33,045 bases of DNA. It comes from Cyclobacteriaceae bacterium. GTDB lineage: Bacteria > Bacteroidota > Bacteroidia > Cytophagales > Cyclobacteriaceae. The notes under the pieces are model-generated. The model ran no database searches. It had not been told where the DNA came from and saw only the letters and a list, made by a program, of their open reading frames with translations. The DNA is taken from positions 1 through 33,045 of the forward strand of contig JANXYC010000113.1 in assembly GCA_025350305.1 (NCBI GenBank). The letters run 5' to 3'. Below, piece by piece: positions 25,103 to 33,045 of the stretch; the stretch's first letter is position 1; each line of letters opens with the position of its first letter. A program made the translations under genes and the position numbers.

Positions 25103-26554
25103 TTGTCGGACAACAGTGTTATTATATTTACATTTTCCAATTCTAAACGTCAGTCAGCTATTACGTTGGTTAAATCTCCATTCCTACGCGGCTCTTTCCT
25201 CTATTGGATAAACTATTTGGTTGTCCGGTGGCAATTAATCCTGACCCTCCTGGTACTTTGGTTAGGCGGTCTATGGCTGAAAACACAGTACGGGCAGGAT
25301 GATTCCAACCTATGGATTGTCATGCACCAATTTTTAGTAATCATTCAATGGACAATTCTTGGCCTTTTTAGTGTTAGCATATTCATGGCGATTTCTGCCT
25401 GGACGCTCTTTATATATAGTGCTGGAAACGATCGAGTGGGTGTGCAGATCCAGTTCGGGGATGGTCAGCGGGCGGAGGCAGGATTTGCGCCACTGGCAGT
25501 GACACTGACGGGCATGGTTATCCGGCCGTTGCTAGGTACGATCCGTGCACGGCTTATTTTTGCTGAAAAAAAACTTTCTGACACGATCCCACTGGACGCG
25601 GATGTATATGAAAGAGGTGGGTTGTTAAGAAAGGCTATTCGGGGAACCGGAAAAACCCTCCTTCATGACCGCGGGATCTATGATGTGGAGGAAGTGGGCA
25701 TCACCTTTTGTGATATGTTCAATCTCATCGCCCTACCCTATTCGCTTCCTTTTTCGCAACAACTCTACACCGTACCCAAGGAACTGAAGGAACAAGGCAT
25801 CAAGGCGCAACCCAATACTACGGAGGAACAAAAGCACCGGATCGAAATACCAAAACGCGTAGAAGGCGAGTACATTAACTACAAAGAATTTGAAACCGGT
25901 GATAATATTCGGAGGATTGTATGGAAAATCTACGCCAAGAGCGGGCAGCTGGTCGTGCGCGTCCCTGAAACGAAAGATCAATATGCTTCCCATTTATATT
26001 TCTATGCCAGCTTCTTTGATGGATTCAGTTTGCACGGTGGAATTTTTGACACTGAATTATTGAATGTTTATAAAGACAAGGTGCGCAACCTTTTCGAAGC
26101 GCTGAAAAAAAATGGCTTTGATGTGCGTATTCCGCAGGATCAGGAAGTCCCTAAACTTTCGGGGATGAGCGATAAGAAAAACGAATTATTTCAAATCACT
26201 GCAGCAAGCTGGCAACACGGGAAAACGCCCAATACTTTTGTTGTGCCAACCAAAGCCGCCTTCGTTTGCCTGTCCGCGCTGACACCGGTTGCTGAACTTG
26301 AACTCCTCTTACGCAACCTGGCAGTCAACATTCCGGTGGTCGTGGTGAAGTTATCCGATGCAATCCCCTCCCCCTTCCGGATAAAGCTTAAGGATATTTT
26401 CTTCCGGCCGGCAAAACAACCTTACGACAAGCTGCGCAAACCCTGGTTTGTTTCTTCACTGCGTAGCCGCCTGCAAAAAAATGAAATTGAAATTGAGCAC
26501 GTTCTAAAGCAACGGGGTAATGGTTGGGTAATACGTTCAATTGAAATCCTATGA
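25103..26554 (+). CDS. DUF58-family membrane protein
   Basis: About 480 residues. Two N-terminal membrane helices (about 33-57 and 70-95) are followed by a soluble part. The family core lies near residues 255-278: YINYKEFETGDNIRRIVWKI, then SGQLVVRVPE, the usual DUF58 signature for proteins encoded with MoxR ATPases. The C-terminal 150 residues form a von-Willebrand-A-like region with two phases of beta/alpha segments. The only start ahead of the first helix is TTG 25103; a downstream start would cut the helix. The stop overlaps the next start in ATGATAG/ATGA style. DUF58 proteins are thought to work with MoxR on assembly or maturation of envelope proteins. Function here is inferred from context. 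Confidence 0.8.
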   Translation: MSDNSVIIFTFSNSKRQSAITLVKSPFLRGSFLYWINYLVVRWQLILTLLVLWLGGLWLKTQYGQDDSNLWIVMHQFLVIIQWTILGLFSVSIFMAISAWTLFIYSAGNDRVGVQIQFGDGQRAEAGFAPLAVTLTGMVIRPLLGTIRARLIFAEKKLSDTIPLDADVYERGGLLRKAIRGTGKTLLHDRGIYDVEEVGITFCDMFNLIALPYSLPFSQQLYTVPKELKEQGIKAQPNTTEEQKHRIEIPKRVEGEYINYKEFETGDNIRRIVWKIYAKSGQLVVRVPETKDQYASHLYFYASFFDGFSLHGGIFDTELLNVYKDKVRNLFEALKKNGFDVRIPQDQEVPKLSGMSDKKNELFQITAASWQHGKTPNTFVVPTKAAFVCLSALTPVAELELLLRNLAVNIPVVVVKLSDAIPSPFRIKLKDIFFRPAKQPYDKLRKPWFVSSLRSRLQKNEIEIEHVLKQRGNGWVIRSIEIL

Positions 26555-29262
26555 TAGATCAGGCGAGCATGCGGGACAGGCTTATGCAGTTACTCATCCG
26601 GTGGGTTTTTGTAGTATTCCCGACGGTTGTGATCGGGTACATCACCCTTCGGTTCGTTAATTTTTCCTATACGGCCTTTAGTGCGGGCATTCCTGTCCAG
26701 ACATTGTATTTTGCCGCTGGCCTCTTGCTGGCCTATTCTCTTTATTTCTTCCGTGCCCGTTGGATTGTGACGTTCGCCGGATTGTGGCTGGCATATTGGG
26801 TCGTGGGGCGAATCATCGTAAAACTTCCAGGCGAGTTTGATGTTTTTTATACCACTGCCAAATTTCAATTGTATTCTTCCCTGTTCCTGTTCGGCTGGCT
26901 CTTCGGATTCCTCCTGGTGCGTGTGAAATATTCCTACATCATCCTTTTTGGAGTCCTCGCGGTCACCACCATGGTGGCTATCTCCAACACCATTGATATG
27001 AGCCTCACCTACATGTTGCTTCATCTTGCTCCGGTGATGGTCTATGGATTGTACATGTTGTTCCTGTCGCCCGTGCTGACGGAGACTGTGGAAATGGACC
27101 TGAAAAAATCCGGACGACTTTTGCTTCGATTTTCCCTTTTCCTGCTCCTGGTGATACTGGCATTTATTTTTGTTGAGCGCATTTTCAAGAAAGACCTCCA
27201 GGCAGTGGAAAAAGAACTCGCATCACGCGGCGCCAAAGAAAACAAGGAAGGTCCTGAAAAGATGGATGGCGGGTATGATGACCGATTTGGCTTAATGGAA
27301 AAACGCCCGGATGGAAAGGATGATGGGTATCGGCTGAAAGACACCATGAAGATCAACTCAAAGATGAGTCAATCTGACCGGTTAATGTTCTGTAGTAAAC
27401 TCAATAATTACTTTCCGGACGGCAATCCGAAACCGTTGTATTTTGTCTATCATTATTTGACCAAGTATGACCCGGTGAGAGAGACGTTTATCCGGGATGT
27501 GGCGGTTCCTTTTTTTGATGAATTTAATGCTGATCCATCAGAGTTGGCGATGTATCACTCTAAAGAAGACAGTGCTGTTATCCGGAATTCCTTGGCGAAG
27601 AAAAAACGAGTTGTAGTGGAAGCAGAAGTATATCTTTCATCCAGTACCTGGAAGCATTCATTGCTTGCTCCGGCCAGTGCTTTTTATTGTCAGACCATTC
27701 CGGTTGAAAAAGATTTTCAAAAAACGTTTATATCAGCCTATAAAGTTAAATCCTACGCGTCCGAACTGAACAATGCGTACTTCGTTTACAATCCTTCCTC
27801 CAATCCGATGCTGGAGGGCTACCAGGAGGAACGCTTTGAAGAATTGCGGAATGTGAATGGTTACCGGAACGTTGACTCTTCTTTTTATTCGTACTATACG
27901 GAATTGCCTTCCGGTCCGCTCTATGATTCTATTTCCAAACTCTCGAACAGTCTAACGAAGAATGTAACACGGCCGGTTGATAAAGTCATCGCGGTACGCG
28001 ACCACTTTTTACAGAGAGGTGAAGACGGGAAACGCATTTTCAGGTACACCCTGAAACCCGGAGGTGTGGATGATCCCAATATTCCCAATGCCTCCATGCT
28101 CAATAACTTCTTATTCAAGACGCATGCAGGGTACTGCACCTACTATGCGGGTGCCTCTCTTTTAATGCTTCGTGCCTTGGGAATACCTTCTCGTTTCACA
28201 ACCGGTTTTGCTACAATAAACCGGAGTGACAAGAACAAAGGATGGTATTGGTTTTATGCAAGCCAGGCCCATGCCTGGACCCAGGTGTATTTTCCAGGCT
28301 ACGGATGGCTGGATTTTGATATGACCATTGGCAATGAAGAACAGCAAAGCGCACCCCGGCCTGATGGAACTCCGCCCCTTCCGCCGCCGCAGCCATGGCT
28401 TGTACTGAATGCAAAGGCAGTATCAGCCCCGGATCTGAAGCGGAAACGCCTCGATGTATCTTTCACCAACATTATTTATTTCGACGAGGCGTATCCATTG
28501 AATAAATCATTTGAACGAACGATTGACGCTTCGATTTGCAGGATTTTATATGACAAAAAAGATACCACCCTTTCCGCCATCCTGCCGGGTGATTCGGTGA
28601 TTGTTGTTTCTTATAAAGATGATGCAAAAATGATTCCCCGACCAAAGAGAGGAGTACCTATTGAAAGCCAGGTGGCAGCATTTCCCGTACCGATCATTGC
28701 TGACGAGATCCACATCAAACCAAATGAAAAAACCGTGAAAGAAGATTCGGTAACGAAAAAAAATACGACGACGGAGGAAAAGGGAATGACCTGGCAGGAG
28801 ATTTTGATTTTAACCGGAAAAATAATTGGCATGATGATTCTCTTGATTTTCCTGCTGCCACTCTTCTATTTGATTTACCTGACCCTGCGGTCAACGTTTA
28901 CAACCAATCCAAAATCAAAAGCCAACAGCGTCTATCAGTCTGCGTTATATCAATTCCACATGGCTGGAGTAGAGCGGACTAATGAAACGCCGTTGGACTA
29001 TGCAAGAACAAAAGCAGATCCAATCTTCCATGTAGGATTTGAGGAATTCATGCATATTTATCTGCGCCTTAAATATGGCAGAGGCACATTCCTCCCTGGC
29101 GATACGGATACCATCAATCGTTTTGCCGGTGAGTTCGGCCCGGCCGTAAGGAAGACAAAAGGATTTTTCACCCTTACCGGGAATTACTTCAATATTCTCC
29201 TTGCCAGTCGTTATTTCCTCCGATCAGAAAAAAATGAATACGAAAATCAATCACCATTATGA
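26551..29262 (+). CDS. Membrane-bound transglutaminase-like protein (TgpA type)
   Basis: A 903-residue protein. The N-terminal 225 residues contain about seven membrane helices, followed by a long extracytoplasmic part. A transglutaminase/protease core is clear: Cys529 in HAGYCTYYAGASLLMLRALG, His574 in SQAHAWTQVYFPG and Asp588 in GWLDFDMT form the expected catalytic triad. Another membrane helix follows near residue 760, then a cytoplasmic tail of about 125 residues. This build resembles TgpA of Pseudomonas, found beside MoxR and DUF58 genes. Start and stop overlap both neighbours by four bases, which indicates translational coupling. It may cross-link or cleave envelope proteins; the substrate is unknown. 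Confidence 0.88.
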   Translation: MIDQASMRDRLMQLLIRWVFVVFPTVVIGYITLRFVNFSYTAFSAGIPVQTLYFAAGLLLAYSLYFFRARWIVTFAGLWLAYWVVGRIIVKLPGEFDVFYTTAKFQLYSSLFLFGWLFGFLLVRVKYSYIILFGVLAVTTMVAISNTIDMSLTYMLLHLAPVMVYGLYMLFLSPVLTETVEMDLKKSGRLLLRFSLFLLLVILAFIFVERIFKKDLQAVEKELASRGAKENKEGPEKMDGGYDDRFGLMEKRPDGKDDGYRLKDTMKINSKMSQSDRLMFCSKLNNYFPDGNPKPLYFVYHYLTKYDPVRETFIRDVAVPFFDEFNADPSELAMYHSKEDSAVIRNSLAKKKRVVVEAEVYLSSSTWKHSLLAPASAFYCQTIPVEKDFQKTFISAYKVKSYASELNNAYFVYNPSSNPMLEGYQEERFEELRNVNGYRNVDSSFYSYYTELPSGPLYDSISKLSNSLTKNVTRPVDKVIAVRDHFLQRGEDGKRIFRYTLKPGGVDDPNIPNASMLNNFLFKTHAGYCTYYAGASLLMLRALGIPSRFTTGFATINRSDKNKGWYWFYASQAHAWTQVYFPGYGWLDFDMTIGNEEQQSAPRPDGTPPLPPPQPWLVLNAKAVSAPDLKRKRLDVSFTNIIYFDEAYPLNKSFERTIDASICRILYDKKDTTLSAILPGDSVIVVSYKDDAKMIPRPKRGVPIESQVAAFPVPIIADEIHIKPNEKTVKEDSVTKKNTTTEEKGMTWQEILILTGKIIGMMILLIFLLPLFYLIYLTLRSTFTTNPKSKANSVYQSALYQFHMAGVERTNETPLDYARTKADPIFHVGFEEFMHIYLRLKYGRGTFLPGDTDTINRFAGEFGPAVRKTKGFFTLTGNYFNILLASRYFLRSEKNEYENQSPL

Positions 29263-30269
29263 CCGATACTCCTCTCTCCACCGGTAGCCACAGTGCGAAG
29301 CTCCTGACGCTTACGCAAAACATTGAAAAAATTATTCGTGGGAAGCCGCAGGAAATTAAATACGTCGTCACGGCCCTGCTGGCCCGCGGTCATATTCTCC
29401 TGGAAGATAATCCAGGCGCTGGAAAAACCGTGTTAGCCAAAACACTGGCACTATCAATTTCTGAAGGAGCCAATGATGTTAGCCACGCATCCGGTGGCGG
29501 TGTTGCGTTCAAACGTATTCAGTTCACACCGGATCTGCTGCCGATGGATCTGATCGGCTCTTATATCTTTGATGAAGAGAAGAAAGATTTCGTGTTCAAG
29601 AAAGGACCGCTGTTTACGCATGTTCTTTTGGCTGATGAAATCAACCGGGCATCGCCAAAAGTTCAGAGCGCGTTGCTGGAGTGCATGGCTGAGAACCAAA
29701 TTTCAGCCGGCGACACCACCTTCCAACTCGACAAATTCTTCTTTACGATTGCCACCCAAAACCCGATTGAAATGGAGGGTACGTATCCACTGCCGGCAGC
29801 GCAGCTTGACCGCTTTTTTATGAAAATTACCTTTGGGTATGTAACTGAAGAGGTGGAGCTGGATATTTATAATAATTATTTGAAAATCGGAGACGTTAAA
29901 AATTCTGTGAAGCAGGTGCTTACGTATAACGATGTAATAAACTTACAAGAGGAAGCGGAGAACGTTAACCTGCATCCGGAAATTGTGAAATCGATTGTCA
30001 AATTGGTGCAAGGAACGCGTCATCACCAGGAGATAGCGCTTGGTTGCTCTACCCGTGGCGGAATTATCTTCATTAAATGCCTGAAAGCATGGGCGCTCGT
30101 GAACCAGCGAACCTATGTGATAGAAGATGATATCCGTGCGTTGGCACAGCCTGTCCTGCATCACCGCCTTATTTTCCGCAACCGGGAAGCGTCACGGGTG
30201 GCGTTGCAGCAACTTGTAGACCAGGAAGTCAATCGCCTGTCCAAACTCGGTATCAATTCAAAACAATAG
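29259..30269 (+). CDS. MoxR-family AAA+ ATPase
   Basis: A 336-residue ATPase with Walker A NPGAGKT (51-57), Walker B LLADEINRA (Asp126, Glu127), sensor 1 around FFTIATQNPIEMEGTYPLP and the MoxR-type lid with GCSTRGGIIFIKCLKAWALV and arginine finger region. MoxR proteins act as chaperone-like motors that help activate or assemble partner proteins, often with DUF58/VWA partners. An insertion at about 70-82 (ISEGANDVSHASGGG) is Gly/Ser-rich and longer than in common MoxR proteins. Coupled overlap (ATGA) with the transglutaminase gene and a 4-base gap to the next gene place it in one operon. Confidence 0.95.
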   Translation: MTDTPLSTGSHSAKLLTLTQNIEKIIRGKPQEIKYVVTALLARGHILLEDNPGAGKTVLAKTLALSISEGANDVSHASGGGVAFKRIQFTPDLLPMDLIGSYIFDEEKKDFVFKKGPLFTHVLLADEINRASPKVQSALLECMAENQISAGDTTFQLDKFFFTIATQNPIEMEGTYPLPAAQLDRFFMKITFGYVTEEVELDIYNNYLKIGDVKNSVKQVLTYNDVINLQEEAENVNLHPEIVKSIVKLVQGTRHHQEIALGCSTRGGIIFIKCLKAWALVNQRTYVIEDDIRALAQPVLHHRLIFRNREASRVALQQLVDQEVNRLSKLGINSKQ

Positions 30270-30273
30270 CTTA

Positions 30274-32364
30274 GTGGAAAAGCACTTCACGTTTTATTGC
30301 CGGGTCTTCTGCAGCTTCCTCGCGATGCTCGGGTGTCTGCTTCCGGGCAAGTCCTTTGCACAGCACAGTGAACGCGCCGCCATTGACAGCGAACGGGAAG
30401 GACTTTCATTCTTCGATGACAAAACACTTGAGAAGTCGCGCGGCTTCATCCGCCGGGACAGCACGTACTTCGTGGGTCATCTGTACCAGGGCGCCTACCT
30501 TTTTTTTCGGGCCAATGATAAGTTGGGTTTTACCAAGGCAATCATTCCATTGAAGTGTGCACTCCGCCTGATGGAAAAAGATTATGACAAACAGCTGCGG
30601 ACTCGGAGTAATAATTATGTTGTGTATAGTGATGCGTACAAGTATCACCGTGATTATGGTTTGATTGCGTATTTACTTGACCGGAGTTATCAGAATGTTG
30701 AGATGCCGGATAAGGCCATCGCGGTGCTGCGTCACGTGGTCGACAGAAATTTTCAGCTGGAGCAAAATGTAAGTTCCTATAATACGATCGCGTGGATCTA
30801 TCATCGCAACAGGGTCTATTCGTCCAAACAATTCGGATTCCTAAGAAATTCGGTGCGTGAAAATGTAAACATGGCCAACCGTTACCTTGATTCTGCGCTG
30901 ATGAAAATTTCTAATGATAACTCGCTCAACATGGGATTGTTTGATCCCTCCTACCTCAATCGTCAATACCTTGGCACGTTTCATTATAAGGCCATGATCG
31001 AGGACTACAAGCTTGAAATTGATTCGGCTAATTATTTTTATAATGTACTGATACAGAATGATGCCTACTCCAGCAATAACTATGCGGAATTCAAACTGGC
31101 CATGGGGGAACTGGAGATGGCCGATGAATTCTTTAAAGAAGCGGAACAACGGGAATTTAGCCCCGAAAAAACCACCAAGGAATATTATTATATGCGTGGC
31201 ACTTTAAACACGTATCGCGGACACCCGGAAGCTGCTGACACCCTCCTGCGAAAAGTATTGGATAAACAAGGTTCCACACCAGGGTATGGTTGGCATTGTA
31301 TCGGCCTGGCGCGGGCCCAGCACTATGAAGGATTGACCGCTGAAAGTCAGGAGCGCACAAACAAAGCATCCCGCTTTCAGGAGCTACACATTGGCACCAC
31401 GTGGGGGCAGGAACAATACAATATGACTGTAGCTTCAATGAACTACATCAATCAATTGCAATTTGAAAAGGAATATTTTTTTGAGAATGATCAGTGGTGG
31501 TTCTGGCTTAATCCGGTCAACTGGTACCGCTGGATAAAGTATTCCCTCGAGATTCATCACTATAAACTATTGTTGGCCTCGCTCGTTGCCGAGAACCCGG
31601 AACGGGAACAAGTTATTTATTCCATATTCTCCTCCGAAAATCTTATCACGTTTGACGAAATCGGGTCGGCCATCGATGGGTTTGGTAACGAATATTTTAT
31701 TGATGTGTACAAAAAAATGCTGGTAACGGATAAGCGGCCCCGGCTCAAAAAATACATTCGCTACTTTCTTGGCAAACTTTACCTGGCCGAAGGGAATGAT
31801 CGGGAAGCAACAAAATATTTTCATGAAGTTTTAGCGGATGCTGAAGCTACCGATGAATATCAAAGTTTGCTGTACGCCAGGGTCTTCGAGGGATTGGCGC
31901 TTGCCAGTTCCAGTGATGCGGAAAAAGAAGACTGGACGTTGAAATTCTATGAAAAATTTCCTCAATTGGTTCCATTTTCAGATTTGACGATGAGCTTCCG
32001 GCTGGAGGTAAGTGGTCAGACCGAATCGAAGGGTATCCAAGATATTCTGGCTGAATTGAAGAATTGCAACCTGAATTTTACCGATGGAAATAAAGCGCCT
32101 GTCGTTTCCATTCAATTTTCTGAGACAAATGATGCAATAGAAATAAACTACTCCGTACAATCGGGTGATGGAACTGCAATGATGAGTCATGGCACCCTGC
32201 GGATTAGAAAGAATGAAATCGATTCCGATAGCCCCGATCCCGACAGCTATCGGGATGGAGGCAAGTTGCTGGCCTATCGTTTTTTTGGAATCAACAAGAA
32301 GAATATCGGTGAGAAACCGGAGGCCGTGAAAATGGAAGCAGCGAAAGAATTGCTACAGCCTTAA
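30274..32364 (+). CDS. Large exported repeat protein of the MoxR operon
   Basis: A 696-residue protein with a signal peptide (about 1-29, ending GKSFAQ). The mature part is helical, with tetratricopeptide-like pairs: ANDKLGFTKAIIPLKCALRL, DKAIAVLRHVVDRNFQLE, DSANYFYNVLIQNDAYSSNN, YAEFKLAMGELEMADEFFKE, ADTLLRKVLDKQG and AEGNDREATKYFHEVLADAE. There is no catalytic motif, so it probably acts as a periplasmic scaffold for the transglutaminase and DUF58 partners. GTG 30274 starts 4 bases after moxR, with no better ATG before the signal. Near the C-terminus an inserted-looking DSDSPDPDSYRDGG coincides with a palindromic repeat in the DNA (32225-32253). Family assignment by repeats only. Confidence 0.7.
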   Translation: MEKHFTFYCRVFCSFLAMLGCLLPGKSFAQHSERAAIDSEREGLSFFDDKTLEKSRGFIRRDSTYFVGHLYQGAYLFFRANDKLGFTKAIIPLKCALRLMEKDYDKQLRTRSNNYVVYSDAYKYHRDYGLIAYLLDRSYQNVEMPDKAIAVLRHVVDRNFQLEQNVSSYNTIAWIYHRNRVYSSKQFGFLRNSVRENVNMANRYLDSALMKISNDNSLNMGLFDPSYLNRQYLGTFHYKAMIEDYKLEIDSANYFYNVLIQNDAYSSNNYAEFKLAMGELEMADEFFKEAEQREFSPEKTTKEYYYMRGTLNTYRGHPEAADTLLRKVLDKQGSTPGYGWHCIGLARAQHYEGLTAESQERTNKASRFQELHIGTTWGQEQYNMTVASMNYINQLQFEKEYFFENDQWWFWLNPVNWYRWIKYSLEIHHYKLLLASLVAENPEREQVIYSIFSSENLITFDEIGSAIDGFGNEYFIDVYKKMLVTDKRPRLKKYIRYFLGKLYLAEGNDREATKYFHEVLADAEATDEYQSLLYARVFEGLALASSSDAEKEDWTLKFYEKFPQLVPFSDLTMSFRLEVSGQTESKGIQDILAELKNCNLNFTDGNKAPVVSIQFSETNDAIEINYSVQSGDGTAMMSHGTLRIRKNEIDSDSPDPDSYRDGGKLLAYRFFGINKKNIGEKPEAVKMEAAKELLQP
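32225..32253. repeat. REP-like palindrome inside coding sequence
   Basis: CCGATAGC (32225-32232) pairs with GCTATCGG (32246-32253). The inner segment CCCGACAGCTATCGGG is one base from the palindrome CCCGATAGCTATCGGG. The frame stays open and encodes a polar Asp/Ser/Pro-rich insert. The sequence type looks like a dispersed Cytophagales intergenic repeat, which I recall rather than verify here. Confidence 0.5.
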
Positions 32365-32669
32365 GGCCGTGGCAATTCAAGTCCTGCCGAAGGCCTCGCC
32401 TGCAATTTTTCATTTTCGAATCCCTCTCTTCAAAAAATTAAGAAATAATTTTCGTTAAATCGGAAAAAAAAATTAGCCGAAAAGCAAAATCAGAGACAAA
32501 AAATTGACTTTGTGGCAATTCATCAAAATTTCGTATGCCATCGAAATCCGTGGACTCCCTGAGCACAGAAATGGTGTGACGGCCCGACGCACCAATTAGC
32601 TGAGGCTGGCCTTTATTTCTATGAAATTCAGGTACTTTCTTTTTATTTTTGAAACCTAATCCTCGAGTC
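32365..32669. other. Intergenic region before the sensor kinase
   Basis: About 305 bases with no credible gene. A TATTTTTG at 32644-32651 resembles a -7 box but lies only 18 bases before the ATG and has no good -33 partner. No terminator with a convincing T-run follows the repeat-protein gene. Confidence 0.4.
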
Positions 32670-33045
32670 ATGAGAACAAAAAATTCAGGGAAACAAAATA
32701 AACCTAATGCGTCGCAGGTTCTTGAAAGTGGAGATGAAAGAAGGGGACTAAAAAAGGCGTCGACCAACGGTCAGACTGAAACCAGTAATCACGATCCATT
32801 AAGTGATGCATACAATTCAAGGGAACTGTTGCGTGTGCTCATGGAAGTAAAAAACGGAAATTTTACCGTTCGCATGCCAATTCATGAAGTTGGCGTAAAC
32901 GGAAAAATCTATGATACCCTCAACGAAATAATTTCACTCAATGAGAGAATGATGCTGGAGTTTACCCGCGCCGGCAATACCATCGGTAAGGAAGGTAAAC
33001 TTACTCAACGCATTGAATTGCCAAGTACAAAAGGTTCCTGGAGTC
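32670..33045 (+). CDS. HAMP-repeat hybrid sensor histidine kinase, N-terminal part only
   Basis: The frame from ATG 32670 runs off the window end, giving 125 residues. The first 40 are polar and disordered (MRTKNSGKQNKPNASQVLES), without a signal or membrane helix. After this comes a HAMP-type segment: RELLRVLMEVKNGNFTVRMP, then VGVNGKIYDTLNEIISLNER and EFTRAGNTIGKEGKLTQRIE. This is the start of the poly-HAMP cytosolic hybrid histidine kinases with repeated HAMP, GAF and response-regulator parts, usually well over 1000 residues. The kinase core itself is outside the window, so that part of the call rests on family knowledge. Confidence 0.8.
   Translation, partial: MRTKNSGKQNKPNASQVLESGDERRGLKKASTNGQTETSNHDPLSDAYNSRELLRVLMEVKNGNFTVRMPIHEVGVNGKIYDTLNEIISLNERMMLEFTRAGNTIGKEGKLTQRIELPSTKGSWS

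Noticed and set aside
29259-32364. MoxR operon as an anti-phage defence system
   Set aside because: MoxR-containing systems can act in defence, but the transglutaminase/DUF58 partners and exported repeat protein fit an envelope process; no nuclease or toxin domain is present.

Overview
The window looks like chromosomal DNA from a free-living Bacteroidota, most likely a Cytophagales-type soil or freshwater bacterium. The grounds are FecR-type anti-sigma factors with a C-terminal DUF4974-like region, a complete ECF sigma/FecR/SusC/SusD locus, a TlpA protein fused to a DUF3738-like domain, a TAnnTTTG-type promoter box and absent Shine-Dalgarno sequences. The species is inferred from gene content only. 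No rRNA, tRNA, CRISPR array, transposase or phage gene was seen.

Layout. Positions 1-325 form a giant near-perfect hairpin (arms of about 141 bp) directly before a FecR gene that lacks its N-terminal half; this may be a contig-end artefact. Positions 1.1-3.5 kb carry, on the minus strand, a hypothetical protein, a secreted DsbD-N-terminal-like protein and two small XRE regulators, one with a clear palindromic operator. Positions 3.8-11.9 kb are an outer-membrane uptake locus: ECF sigma factor, FecR anti-sigma factor, SusC-like TonB receptor, SusD-like lipoprotein, and a TlpA/DUF3738 fusion. Converging on it (15.1-11.9 kb, minus) is a Crp-family regulator, a broken second Crp copy, a MauE-type membrane protein, a 76-residue exported four-cysteine peptide and a membrane-anchored probable beta-propeller. 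A strong terminator-like hairpin lies between the peptide gene and the propeller gene. This block carries the scar of a tandem duplication, with a 22-codon mauE remnant between the two crp copies.

Positions 15.8-18.1 kb encode a Pif1/RecD-like helicase with a C-terminal helix-turn-helix. Positions 18.1-20.4 kb hold an acetamidase/formamidase flanked by gene remains: a DUF5655-like gene cut by one stop codon, a degenerate minus-strand ORF and an MFS transporter fused across a large internal deletion. A yeast-type cytosine deaminase (minus) follows, then the glyoxylate bypass pair aceB-aceA and a VTT/DedA-like membrane protein. Positions 25.1-32.4 kb are a tightly coupled four-gene operon: DUF58 protein, transglutaminase membrane protein, MoxR AAA+ ATPase and a large exported repeat protein. 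The window ends inside a HAMP-repeat hybrid sensor kinase.

The candidate for something little described is the Crp/MauE/four-cysteine-peptide/propeller operon facing the TlpA-DUF3738 SusCD locus. Both sides carry thiol-redox parts, the peptide has bacteriocin- or signal-like architecture, and a terminator limits expression downstream of it. A shared function is inference.
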